The notes below the pieces were generated by a model. That model was not told where the DNA came from. It ran no database searches and worked only from the letters and a program-made list of their open reading frames with translations. DNA of 64,000 nucleotides from Gymnorhina tibicen. Its lineage: Eukaryota; Chordata; Aves; Passeriformes; Artamidae. Positions 35,160 to 47,400 of this stretch are shown here, piece after piece; within the stretch, counting starts at the first letter, position 1; the number at the start of each line of letters is the position of its first letter. Location: contig VXAZ01001836.1 of assembly GCA_013399875.1 (NCBI GenBank), forward strand, positions 1,922,001 through 1,986,000, read 5' to 3'. The translations under genes and the position numbers were made by a program.

Positions 35160-35465
35160 TTTTTTACAGTGCCCTCCTTTTCCCACAGCTTGCTATTTGC
35201 TTCTCTGCCTCATGGTCTACTCTTCTTCTGCGTTTCCTTGCCCAGTAGCCTTTGGTCAATAGTCTATCAGTTTCCCCCACCAACCCTTATTTCTTTTCAT
35301 TGCCTTGTGTCACGGATGGTCCTGCACCACCTTTCCTTGCCTCTGTTCTCTTCTCACTTTCTTACTCTCCCCTCCACTCCCAACTTCCACTTACTGCTTT
35401 CCTTTTTTCTCCCTCAAACAAGACCATTACTTTTCACAGTTCCACCAGCTCTCATCAATCCCTTT
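35160..35465 (+). repeat. Pyrimidine-rich low-complexity tract
   Basis: About 300 bp dominated by C and T on the plus strand, interspersed with short purine interruptions. It lacks a clear repeat unit and may be an old polypyrimidine microsatellite. Confidence 0.5.
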
Positions 35466-36229
35466 TAGGGACAGAAGTGAGAAACTGCATGTCAGAAACC
35501 TTTCTGTGTAATGAGCTCTGTCATGATTAAGACTCACTTGCTGGATAAAGCAAAGCAAATCTATAAAATAACCACATGCTTATCTCCTGCAGAAATACAG
35601 GGTTTCTCCTCAAAAGAAGATATGTGAGGGTTTACTGGCAGGTGAGCAGCAAGGGATCCAGGGGCTGCTTGGTGGTGGCAGCATGATTGTGGCAGCTGGC
35701 CAATTATGCTGCAAAGAACTTAACTGGTTTTCAATTCCCTTTCTGCATTTTATCAGGAGATGTGTTGGAGTCTGTGGAATAGGATGTAGATGATCCTTGG
35801 AGATATTTTTTTGCTGTTCCTTCAGCTGAAGGGAGGAAAGAGTTTGTTACAAGGGCTAGCTCTTGCTGCTTGCCCTAGAAGCTGCCTTCATCATTTAAGG
35901 TCTAGCCAAGGAGTTCTGAAAGAAAAGGCTTAAGGACAGCCAGAAGACACAGGTTAAATCTCACATAACCTTTTAGGAAACTATTACAATAAATAGCTAA
36001 AGAATTACAGAGTAAATTACATACAAAGGGAATGACCCTATAAATAATTTCCTAACTTACATCATGATGTGCTTTATGACCTCAAAATAATTGCTTTGCA
36101 TATGGTACAACAATATAATAAAAATATTTATTACATGGAAAAATTCTGAAGATGTGTGTTACTTGGAAACATTTTACATCAGCTTTTCCTCAACTCCTAT
36201 TCATTTTTAACATGTGAAATTTCATCAGG

Positions 36230-36510
36230 AACATCTCAGCCCATTATACTTCTAAGTTAAAGTGTGTTCCATGCAATTTGCTACATGAAGCACCTTTCAG
36301 ATAAAACATTAAAAGCTAGTAATGATCAGGAGCACTGAAGACCAGAAATTCTAATAGACCTAAAAAGAACTGAACTTGCTCAGCACCTTTAAAATAGATG
36401 AGTTAGTCCAATTTTGAGTTAGTGTGCACACCAAGGCAACACTGCACAATTTGCGTGTACATAATTATTACCTTACACCTTTATGAAGTCACTTGTGAGT
36501 GACTTTAGAA
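36230..36510. promoter_or_regulatory. Candidate conserved noncoding element with short hairpin
   Basis: Unique sequence with 'ccatgcaatttgctacatga', 'gcacacaaggcaacactgca'-like text, 'acaatttgcgtgtacataat' and a perfect 8-bp hairpin AAGTCACT-TGTG-AGTGACTT at 36486-36505. It is suggestive only. Confidence 0.22.
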
Positions 36511-37743
36511 GTCAGAGTGATGTGGAGTCACAAGCATTTGGAGCATCCTTCATGCCTTAAATTTTATAATTAACACTTTAAAAAGCCCCCCCAATGAAGT
36601 GCAGTTTCTCTGTATAACTGTTCCTCTGTCCCCACTGTAGTTTCATGCACCATTTCTCTGTCTGCTTGCAGCTGTCATACATATGACTCAGGCACTTCTC
36701 TGTGATGGGAAAAGTCATACCTGAAAGTTCTCTACAGTAAAGGCTCTTTATTTCTCTGCACTTTAGTTTAACCATCTGCAAAATATACAGGACAACAACT
36801 TCTGTTTCACAGCATGACCACAATTTGAATTAAGTACTGAGCAGTGATTACAAAATATATCAACATATCTGGGAAGCTATTTGAGATATTTGAAATTAAG
36901 ATGCAAATTATTGATGTCACCACAATAAGTAAAAAATACAAGAAAAGAATGCGTATATCAAAAAATAATGTTTAATTTCTGCATTCCCTTCTTGTCAAGA
37001 AAGAGAGAAAAAGAAAAAAAATATGAACAGAAGAAGAAAGCAAATCCATTATTTTACTTCAAATTTCAGTATATACATGCAAAAGATACTTGTGGTGGTG
37101 TCTTTGGATGGCAAAAATGGGTCTTCAACCTTTCAAATCTGTAAAAGATTCTCCTGGATAGGAGCTGGTAAGTTCATTTTAAAGGAAGATCCCTCTTCAT
37201 ACTGGCATTTCCAAAATACAGTATTTTTTAATGTTCATAAGAACAAGTGAATTCAGTGAGTTAGTTTAAAATCTCAAAAGAGCTACAATAGTTTAAACTT
37301 TTTAATTAGAAAAAAAATTCTGTGTATAAGCACATATAGTTTTTTACTTACAAGCAAGATCTTACTCTGTCTCTTTATATAACCTATTCCTGATCCTGTT
37401 TTCCACCTGCAGGGTGTGGAAGAAACCTCTCAGTTTAGACATGATCCACAGAGATAAAAAATGTTCCTAAACTGTGATATTTTTGAACAAATAGGAAATA
37501 GACACTTCTCAATAAAATATTCTGGTTCATTTAATGATACAATTCATACTCTGTTTTTTTACCAAAACATTGCTCTTTTAAATGAGATCTGTTTTTCTTC
37601 AATTTTGTATCTATTTTTTGAGTTAAAGCTCTTTCAGTGGAGTCTGAAATGTATAAACTATATGCAGCTTCCCAAATTCATTAATAAACAATTACGATGA
37701 TACATAATTCAATGCATTTTCTGTAAAAACGTCCGTGGATTTG

Positions 37744-37763
37744 AGCATGATTAAAATCATGCT
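37744..37763. repeat. 20-bp near-perfect palindrome
   Basis: AGCATGATT, spacer AA, AATCATGCT: 9-bp perfect arms with a 2-nt centre. The ATGATTAA and AATCAT halves resemble homeodomain/TALE half-sites, so it could be a paired binding site. It could equally be chance. Confidence 0.7.
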
Positions 37764-38020
37764 ATCATGTTACTGACAGGGGCATATAACCTGCAATGCT
37801 CTGAATAGAAGCTTCTCCTCACAGTCAGTCCCTGAACTGTCCACACAGAAGTGCAGCACGCACACTGAATATCCAAACAGTGCAGAACATATGCAACATA
37901 TGCCTTAACGTATGTGACATGAGCATGTAAATCAAGCACCCTTCCCATGCTGCTCCCTAGTGATTGACACAACCATTCCCACTGACTTGAACAGACTTTG
38001 GATAAGATCCTAAGTATTCC

Positions 38021-38260
38021 TGCATCTTTTTTTTCAAGTCGCTACAGCACTGAGGATATAGATAGAAGCGACTGTCTTCTTTCTCTTAGGCTGCAGCCGC
38101 TGGACTGCAGGCACAACTCTCGGTTCTTTGGCATGCACCTGCGGTCCACAGATTCTCCCTCGGTGCTGGGAAGGGAGGGGGCACAGGCTGGGGCAGGGAG
38201 AGAAGAAAATCTGCATTTGATCCTCAGCCTTTAAGGAGCACCTGTCAGGATTTTGCTCCT
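38021..38260 (+). other. GC-richer patch with splice-acceptor-like signal (possible noncoding exon)
   Basis: A pyrimidine tract 'ctgtcttctttctcttag' ends at about 38090 and is followed by GC-richer sequence of about 130 bp in which an open frame continues to 38234. The translation (LQPLDCRHNSRFFGMHLRST...) has no recognisable domain, and no clear GT donor follows. 38168-38198 contains five G runs on the plus strand, close to a G-quadruplex pattern. It could be an exon of an unannotated noncoding transcript. Confidence is low. Confidence 0.2.
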
Positions 38261-41200
38261 TTTAGAAATGCAGTACAAAGGCTTCTCAGGGCTGGAGCTG
38301 AAAGTGAATAAATGTACAGTTTTGACTAGTTGCTCAAGGAATGTTTATGCAAGAATCACTTCTCCTAAAAATGCCACATACCCATTGTTATGAGAGAAAT
38401 AGCATGGAGAATATTCTTGTGTGACTTTAAAAAAATGAGGAAAAAATCAACACAAGTGACAGTACAAAAAATCAGCTGCCTCTCTTGATGGAATTTTTGG
38501 TGTTGAGAAAAGGACACTAAATGAGAAAAGTAGGGAATGACAGTGAGATGGACTAAAATAGAGGTTTATTATTTCTCCCACTTATCTGTGGCACAGCTAA
38601 GTCAGCCCCTTGTTGACTCTGGCAGATTTATACAGATTGTGCTTTTTAAGCATGAACTGTCCTTGAGTGGTGCTTCCAGTTCATAAGATATATATTTTAC
38701 TATAACATCAAGCATTAGTTTCTTGTTTTCCTACCTTTCCCTCTCCCACACTGTTGTAGAGCAAAGGGCATGTTTTACTGACCTTTTATATCAGTAGCTT
38801 TCTCTTTGGGGGATTGAAATTGATGTTTCAGAGGATCGTCCTTGCTTTGTTATTTAAGAGTACGAAGTGCTATGACTACAGAAGATGCTGAGGTTACAAT
38901 TTGCTACATATGGCAACCTTAAAACAGTCAATGTGAACAAAGCCTTGCAAGGTGGTTCTTCCACCATTGATTTGCCATTTTATTTTTCAAAACTGTAACC
39001 TTATCAATCAGCCACTTGCTACTGTACTATGTTGATATTTTGCAGTGAGAATTAACAGAAAGGCAGGTAAATTTGTACATCTGAGAAAAAGTATTTACTG
39101 GCAGTTAAGACTAAGAGGAAGTACCAGGAATACTTCACACCTAAGAATAAATATTTTTAAAAGATGTTACAGTTATTCCAAACTGTATTTTAAGGACAGG
39201 TGAATTTTAGAATTACACAGTTGCATCTAAAATTTCACTTAGGCTTTCCCAATCTAAAATTACAAACCCTATTACTGCAGTCTTATATTGTCACAAAATC
39301 ACATCATTAGTGTTACAGCATGCTCATTTCCGTGGGCCCAGTTTCATAAAACAGAGTTTAGATCTCAGAATTATACTTGGGCGTATTATTTCAAAATAAT
39401 GTGTCAGGAAGATAAAGTAGTTTGTAGTTGTCACCCAAATCCAAAGATCAAGGGATTGCTATGATCACGCATTGCTGCTACCTTAACTGTCTGACAAATA
39501 TGGAAATAAATGACTTTATCTTCCTTAAGTTCTGTTTCATGCTAATTAACTAAGAAGTTAGCATGTCTTTTCTTCTGTCCCTGGTGGAGTTTACCTTTTA
39601 CCTGCAAATAATTTAATATTTTTGAGTCAAATACAAAGCATGGTGGTAGAGCAGATGAGATGTCTCACCACATCTCCCAAGCTTTCTTCAGACTTCTGCT
39701 GAAATTTGCTGTGTGTAATTAGTATCCTGTAATTTAGATTGGAAAGTCCCCTGTTTGTGGATACACTGTTAAATGAATGCAACTTGTTTTATCAGTTACA
39801 GAAACTAGTTCACTCTAAGAACATCCTTCAGGATGATCAAGTCTGAAAGATCTTTGCCTTTCTTTTTGCCTTTTCATTTTTATTATCATCACCCATCACC
39901 ATAACTAATAACTAAGCTTACAATAGTTTAATTGTCCTTAGAAATTCTGTTCCTTTCATCTTTGTGCTATCTTAATATATTTGGTAAGAAAACTCTAAAA
40001 ATCTGGAACTTGCCTATAATACTTTAATAATGTTATAAGATACATTCATTTCTTTGATCATTATGGTGGTGTTTGCTATGCAACTGAAAGGAGAACATTC
40101 CAACAAGAGATAATTGCTAACAGTCAGGAAAGCAGATAAATAAGTTTTTAAAGCCCCATTTTCTCACCTTCAGTAAATTGTTCAGGTGCTATTTGCTCAG
40201 GCCATGTTGAGATCAATACTGCAATTGTGCAAGACAGAGAGAAGTCAGGTAGGAAATTATGGGGGAAAAAAACATGAAGAAACCAGAGATCTTGAGACTG
40301 GCAAGGAAAAAAGGTCCCAAAAGGAGAGAGAGAGGGAGAAAAATCAAAGACTGTTTGGAAGCTGAACGAAGCCCACTTAACAAAAATGGAGTATTTGGAC
40401 TAAGACTGACAAGTATGGATATTTGTTTGCATTAAAATCACCTTCTCTTGATATACATTGTTCCTACTATTGAATTAAACAATAGTTTGTTTTAAATAAG
40501 CTGGTTTGGGTCACAAAATGCATCTTTTTCCAAAAGATACTGCAGGAATAACTCTAACACAACCAGACATTCTGGACAATTACAACTGGCAGCAAGGCTG
40601 CAGTAAATAGGGGAGGGAGTCATATAAGCTGGGGCAGGGACTGTTAGATTGAAGGCTGCCATGGAATGTCTTTAAAAAGTACCTGTAATGACACAAACAA
40701 ATAAATAAAACTGCCTTTGTGCAGTGGAAAACTGAAGTTTCAGGTTTGATCTGAAACATACCCATATTCTGTAAAACCTAAAATGAACCAATATTACATT
40801 TCTACATTTTATGTGGAGAAGATGGTACAATTCAAGAGAAGGAAATCCAGTGTGGAGCTGCACGGCTAACCTTATCTTTTGAAAATGTTGCTTTCCACAA
40901 GAATATCAACTAAATAACGAAAAAGCAGAAACAACTTCTTCCTGAAAGTCTTTCATCTTCCAGACTTTCAAAGTATAAACAGAAGCATTATGAAAAGCTA
41001 TTATCTAACCTGAGCCATTTACCAGAAAAAAAATCCAAAAACTAAAGCAAAGGAAAACAAAACAAAAACACCAAACAAAATTCTGGACATGGAAGTGCTG
41101 CTGGCAAATAATTATCTGCAGACCTCATGAGTCTCAAAGCATAGAGAAAAACCAGAGATCTAAGAGGCAAAAGCTCTAGCTCTCTAAGCTAGCTATACTC

Positions 41201-44200
41201 ACAGGAAGACTGAGAGCTCTTTGCAGCAGGCCCACCTAAACATCCTGAGCTAAATGGAAATAGCTGGAAATGTGTCCTAACACATAAATGCTGCCTGGCC
41301 TGTCCATCCTGTCTCCTAGATTCATGACCAGCTGGAGGTTGGGGGATGTCACTCTCATCTGTATGGTTTTTGTCAGAAGCTCTAGGAAGGACAGCAACTG
41401 AGCAGCTTAGGCTTTCTACAAGTTTGGGATTGCCTTGTGATAGACATAAGGATCAAACCCAGATTTAAAAAAGGATTTTTAATTTCCCCTAGTATCCAGC
41501 CTGTTCTTCTGGAAACACAGACTCCTTGCTGCAGCACATCATTCTCACAGCTCAAATGTTTGACTTTGCAAAGCTTCATTACATGTCTCCTACCTCTCAC
41601 TTCACATAGCACTTCATATAAAGAGCAATTAATTTTATTATATAATTTTTAAAGCTATTAAGTATAACAAATAGAAGAAGAGATTCTCAAAATAATTAAT
41701 AAGCTATATGATATAGATCTATTTCTAAAATATCTATTCTTTCACATTGATGGTGGTACAAAGTAGGAATTATGCAGATTATGTTAACTAATAAGCCTGA
41801 ATTGAAAGGAAATGGGGTGATAAAAACCCTGTGCAGTGAGCTTCACAGCCAGGCAAGGACATTTGGGTTTTCAAGCAGGTATTTTGGCCACAAAGATCAG
41901 AAAGATGTCAGTTCTGCAATGGCTATACTACTACTAACTTGTTTAAATCCATCTTTTTGCAATGTGCTTTAAGCGTACAACAAAAACAATGCACATGGGT
42001 CTTTTCTGCAAGATGTAACACTGAAATTACTTATTTATTTCTTTAGTGTGAGTGTATATGCACATTCTGGGTTCCCTGGCTTGTTTTTTCTTAACCTCAG
42101 TTCCTCTTCTACCCATATCTATTCTTTGTTGTAGAAATACAATTTATGGCACTGTTCTCTCTGCTAAAAAGTATTTTTTTTCATGTTGGTAATGTTTTGA
42201 TTAATCTTGATATCTGTGTTTTAAGAGATGCTCTGTATTAACACATTCATCTTGCCTTAGCAATAATCACAATATATGTGAATGTAAGCAAGCTCTAGAA
42301 AGCAGCCAGCTATGAACTGACACCAGTTATCCATCCACATAGCACAGACTGCACAAGGCCAGCTGGACCTAGCACCATCTGGGATGCACTCCCATCTGTT
42401 TACTCAAAGTTGTGTAGTTTTCCTGGAGATAAAACGTGTCACCCCAGGGGATCACACAAAAAAAAAATATTCCAAAATTATTTTTCTAAATTTTTTTCCT
42501 AGCTATTTAAAATGCAGTTGCTTAATACCTTGCTTACAGTACTGTAAGTTCCACGTGGGAAAACTACTGAAAGAGGAAAGACATGGTATTGGTATTTTTG
42601 CATTTCTTTTTTAGCAATGTTAAATTGCTCATCAAATTTTTCATTGAAGCCATTTCATAGACAATAGAACAATATTCCTGGTTGTACTGAATATGAGGCA
42701 GCCAGCATTAATAAAATTGATTTTCCAGCTTCTCTCCCCCATAACAGTTGGCAAAGTCAGATGCAAATTGCATCCACCTGTACCGAGGAGATATTGACTT
42801 CCAGGAGAGCACAGAAAAAAGTTACTAACAGGAGAAATGTCTTACTGTCAAGGAGACTCTGGAGGATGCAGAGATTTTACAGAAAGCCAGCACCCTCAAG
42901 TCTTCCTATTCTCTTAGGAAAGTCATCTGTTTCTGAGGATGATGCAAGTGTGGAGTTTTGGGTTTACTTCCCAGATTGTACCAATTCTCTGAACAGACTT
43001 TCCACCATCAAATGAATATCAGACACAGTGAGGCACAGGTTCCTGTGTATTAATTGCTCATGGTATTTCAGAAGAAAACACCCAACTGAATTACAAAACA
43101 GATCACTGAACAATTTCAATAAAATCTTTTTTCTGAAAAATATTTTCAATGAACCTTTAAATGTCTCAAACTAAAATAAAATTCAGACTAATGTCATCTC
43201 CCACTTGTTTGGACTTAGAGATGGAAAACAGTTGCTGTGACAAAAATTCTTCCATCTTTTGTTTTCTGTGAAAATTTCAGAACCAGGTCTCAGCAAAACT
43301 AAAAATAAAAGGGTATTTTCTAATAATTTGCTGTTCAAGCTTATGCAATAGAAGGCTCTATAATGAAAATTTCAGATTGTTACCTTGATTTTGTCTATCC
43401 AAACCTTCAGAGTCATTTTCACTTACTCTCAGGAATCTAAGAAGTTTACTCAAAGTTGTGAAATATTTTTCATTGTGTCTGTTGTCAGTATGCTATTTGG
43501 AATTAAGTTACGATGTCAGATATTTCTTCTAGTCTCAGAGCAGCTAAACTCTTCCTCTTCCTTGGTATCAAATCAGGCACTGAAAGACCTTGTTTTCTTT
43601 TCTAGTCCAGAGTTTCAGAAAAAAAATAAAGAATCAGAAAAACATATTATGACAGGTAATCATTTGCAAACATACAACTCTTTCAACATCTGCCATGTTC
43701 AGCTTCATTTTATAGGATCTGTCTTGGCAATATAAATTGTGCTTGGCTTCAGAGGTGCTTTGTGCCACACAGTGAAGAAAAACAATCATGACATCTGAAA
43801 AATAAAGCACAGGATGGGGGCAGGGAGAGAGCTGAGAATGTAGAAGCTGTTCACCTTTTCTAGATTTATTTTAAAAGAATTTTATGTTAGCTTTCCTGTA
43901 TTCTTTAAGCAGCTTAGTTTTGCCAATGGAAGAAAAGTGACAACTATTGCATTCATGAAAGGTGCCAAACAACCTCAAGCATTTCCAAAAGAATCCCCTG
44001 AAACAGCTGCGCAAAAAGAAAGCAATTTATTCCAGCACACACAGATGAATTATGTCAGTAGAAATTTATTGCTACAAGAAGTTTGTGGGGTTTTTAGACA
44101 CAGAGGCTATATTGTAAGCATTCCGAGAAATGCAGCAATTGAGAAATATGAATTTCACATGAAAACTATGAAGGAAAGTAACTGTGCAGAATACTGCCTC

Positions 44201-45977
44201 ACCATCAGATCTAACTGCATAATTTAAAGGGTTACTATAACTCTCCTTCTTAAATACTTGCTCTACTTAGAAGCTTATTGTTATGAGCTAAAATACATTA
44301 AAATAAGCTTGGCAACATACCATATACCATATAATATACACAAAAAATGTTTTAATCAGTCTATTTCACTCAGTGGTATTTTCCATAAATATATAGACTA
44401 CACATAAAAACATTAACAATGTTAACACATACTCTCCAAATGTGTATGAGAGGCTATGTGCTTTTCTGCCTTTGAAAATAGGTTAATCAAGGAATGAAAT
44501 AATAAATTTATAATAAATTCTTATAGAGTACAATGCTGTACAATTCAAAATACTTGAAAATTTGTCTGTGAGCAGCAGTGGTGTTTTTCTTGATCATATG
44601 GGTCTACATATGTACAATATGCTACAGAGCAATTCCTCCATGAGTAACAAACTCAACACAAAGCGTAATTGAAGTTCCTCAGTGGTAAATTGGTAAATAT
44701 CTTAAATACAATGTAAGAACAAACATTTCTTTGCAATTTGAAAAGACAAAAGACTTTACCTAAAGCTAAAAAAAAAAGAAAATTCTTTCATAGTAATGGA
44801 AAAGAAAGGAAAAAAAGGCATTGTTTCAGAAGTCTACTACTAAAACAATGTTAAAGCAATAAAAAAAGTATGGTTTGTGCTTGAACACAGTCTTTTCAAC
44901 AATATATTTGAATGTGTGCTTATGTCATAGATGATTTAATGAGATGCCATCCATAATCAAAGACAATAATTTGCAAATCTTAGCAACCAAACATCTTTAA
45001 GATATCTACATACTGTCATCCAATACTCCATTTAACCATGTTAAGCAAACCATTTTTTCCTATCTCTGTCATGATAAACAATCTTATGAAAATTACTAAA
45101 TCATTCTCATTTTTTCTCCACATAATTTTCTTTCATTAAAGCAGTTTAATATTTAATGTAATTCAAGAAGAATGGAAAAGAAGGTCCAGAGGATAGGATG
45201 CAATCTTGGAACCACTACACCTTGCGTATTTTCAGCTCTGTTATGACTTCCAGGCTGAAAGGGTCTGTAGGGATCTGTAAGGATCCAGATACATCTCCAA
45301 CAATAAGGATGTTAAAATAAAGTGACTTCTTCCTTAATTCATCCAGTTGACTTCCTCTAATCTACTAAGGAGCCCCCAAACTTTACTCTGAAACACTAGC
45401 ATGCCTCCTAAAGCTCCCTGGAATTGCTGCATAAATGAAAAGTCTTAAAAAGTCTGTTTCTGATTTTGTGGCAGCTCATGTACGCTGGCTCTAACAAATG
45501 CATAAAGCAGAGCACTGTGTTTCTTTCCAACTGAGCTCCTGGAGGCCACCACCGAGCTAAATCCTCAAATAGAGCCTTACATACACTTGGGATGTGGCCA
45601 AACACTGGCTTGCAGCAGTTGGGGAAGAGAGGGGAAGGCATAAGCAGTCCAGAAAACACAGTGCAAACAGCCTATTTTTGAGCCTAAGAGCTAAATTTGT
45701 GCTAGTAAATAAAGTATATAAATTACTGAACACAGAAACAGATGGATATTAAGAAAATAACCAAAGCATGCTGGGAATGAAAATACTCATCCAAGTTATA
45801 ACTGAAGTGTGTAATCTCTAATATACACATTTATCTTAGAAGGATCCTGTTGAGCTGCTCCTCATAACTTTTTCAGCATTTGTTACCAGGCTGCAAGATT
45901 GTGGAAACTTTTGCTTTAATAGAGGCTGAGTTATTGATGGGCCAGAGGAAGCACTAACATCATTTGGGGGAGCTTTT
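38261..45977. other. Unique noncoding DNA, 7.7 kb
   Basis: No gene or recognisable transposon. Two plus-strand frames at 43385-43735 and 43937-44227 (116 and 96 codons) begin at non-ATG codons and match nothing I know. A CATGCTAA/TTAGCATG inverted repeat lies at 39538-39565. 41160-41420 is slightly less AT-rich. A short repeat of 'accatata' lies near 44319-44332. Confidence 0.5.
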
Positions 45978-46522
45978 CCTACTGTCCTGGTTTTAGCTGG
46001 GATAGAGCTAATTTCTTCTCGGCAGCTGGTGCAGTGCTGTGTTTTGGATTCAATATGAGAATAATGTTGATAAGACACTGATGTTTTGGTTGTTCCTAAG
46101 TCATGTTCATCCTAAGTCCAGAACACTTTTTCCGTCTCATGCTCTACCAGTGAGGAGGTAGGTACACAAAAAAGCTGAGAGGGAGCATAGCTGGGACAGG
46201 TGACCCAAACTGGCCAAAGAGATATCCCACACCATAGAACATCATGCCCAGAATATAGACAGGGCAAGTTACCCAAGTGGGGTCTGGCATCAGCCAGTGG
46301 GTGACGAGCAATTGTATTGTGCATTACTTGTTTTTTCTTTTTATTATCATCTTTATTTACTACTATTACCGTGTTTTGCATTGTTTCAATAATTAAACTG
46401 TTCTTATCTCAATCTACAAGTTTTACTTTTGTTTCTCCTCCCCTTTTCACCAGGATGGGGGGAGGTGAGTGAGCAGCAGTGTGGTGCTCGTTTGCCAGCT
46501 GGGGCTAAAGCAAGACACCCAC
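45978..46522 (+). mobile_element. Solo LTR, avian ERVL type (5-bp target duplication with one mismatch)
   Basis: A 535-bp LTR spans 45983-46517. It opens with 'tgtcctggttttagctggga', followed by 'agctggtgcagtgctgtgtt', 'agaataatgttgataagaca', 'gacccaaactggccaaagag', 'gagcaattgtattgtgcatt' and 'aagttttacttttgtttctc', and closes '...ggctaaagcaagaca'. This order is that of an ERVL-type LTR I remember as very common in birds. Flanking pentamers CCTAC (45978-45982) and CCCAC (46518-46522) differ at one base. The TATA region is decayed to 'gaatatagac' near 46250, and the poly(A) region reads 'aattaaactgttc'. It is slightly shorter than the remembered full length, with small deletions before 'ggcatcagcc'. 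No proviral interior is present. Confidence 0.92.
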
Positions 46523-46989
46523 GGGGACAGTGCTGCAGCTCACACCTGCGACACAGGGACCCCTCTGAAACACAGGGGGCTTATCTTTGTCACTCGCTCT
46601 CCCTTTGTGATGACGTCTTCAAAGAGCTGCAATCATAGAACAAAATGAATCAAAGTGATATAACTGTTTACCATTCTACTTGTGCTTTGCCAAACCTTGA
46701 AGTAAAAATCTGTTTCCCTAACAGGAAAAAGAAACCCTAAACAAGGTTCTTTTCCCTATTTGTCAGCATAAGACCACCAGGAAGATATTCAGAAATTTTG
46801 AAAAAAAAAAAAAAAGGATAAAAACCACACACTCCTGTTCATTAGCTTCTAAGTTGCAGAAAAATAATTAAAAGCTTTTGGAAATCTAAAACCAGTCACT
46901 CAAGTACATCCTGCATCTTACTATGACAACACCTGGGCAAAGCAAGTCCTTGTTACTCTGCCGATACAACCATGTTTTTGTAGCACATC
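46523..46989. other. Unique noncoding DNA
   Basis: Immediately right of the LTR. It contains a 15-A run at 46801-46815. Nothing else is recognised. Confidence 0.5.
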
Positions 46990-47400
46990 TAACCTAGTTC
47001 TAATTAATGTGGTACAACTGTGCTTACCAAACTGCTTTCTCCCGAGCAAATTAAGCCATTGCTGTACTTCCAAAATTTCTCATTAATTGTGTTTATGGGG
47101 GAATTTAGAATACCTTATGACTCAACATGAGACTGAGTCCAGGGAAAATGCAAGCAGAATGGCAGCAGATTAATGTAGTGCCAACCTATTCTGTTTGGCT
47201 TTTTAATTACAGAGTAAATAGGAAAGCAAGTAACGTGCACAAGCAAGAAAAAATAAATGCATAAATTCAAGTGACAAATTAGGTTTCTAATAACAACAAA
47301 ACACGGTTGCTTGCCAAGGCTATTAATATAGTTTAATTATGTCACATGTAAGGTTTGTGTATAAATAATATTTAAGGCATCTTACGCCAAAGAGTAAAAG
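46990..47400. promoter_or_regulatory. Candidate conserved noncoding element
   Basis: About 400 bp of unique sequence dense in homeodomain-type cores: 'ctaattaatg', 'cattaattg' (47081-47089), 'cagattaatg', TAATTA at 47204-47209, and 'ctattaatatagtttaatta'. These are mixed with higher-information stretches such as 'cttgccaaggctattaat', 'tatgactcaacatgagactg' and 'gtaacgtgcacaagc'. It looks most like a developmental enhancer of all the candidates here. Evidence is motif appearance only. Confidence 0.33.

Larger units (their letters stand above)
35046..38020. other. Unique noncoding DNA with a pyrimidine-rich stretch
   Basis: 35160-35465 is strongly pyrimidine-biased on the plus strand (repeated cttcc/tttctc). 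It carries three overlapping open frames of 68-99 codons made of Ser/Leu/Pro/Phe; these reflect composition, not a gene. A candidate element at 36230-36510 and a palindrome at 37744-37763 are listed separately. Nothing else is recognised. Confidence 0.5.

Noticed and set aside
35169..35530. Three stacked frames rich in Ser/Leu/Pro/Phe
   Set aside because: Explained by the pyrimidine-rich tract, which avoids stop codons on the plus strand.
43385..44227. Two plus-strand frames of 116 and 96 codons close together
   Set aside because: They start at non-ATG codons, are separated by stops, match no family I recognise and have AT-driven composition.
46632..46660. CR1-like 'aatcatagaa' phrase right of the LTR
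   Set aside because: The match is too short and not followed by other CR1 landmarks.
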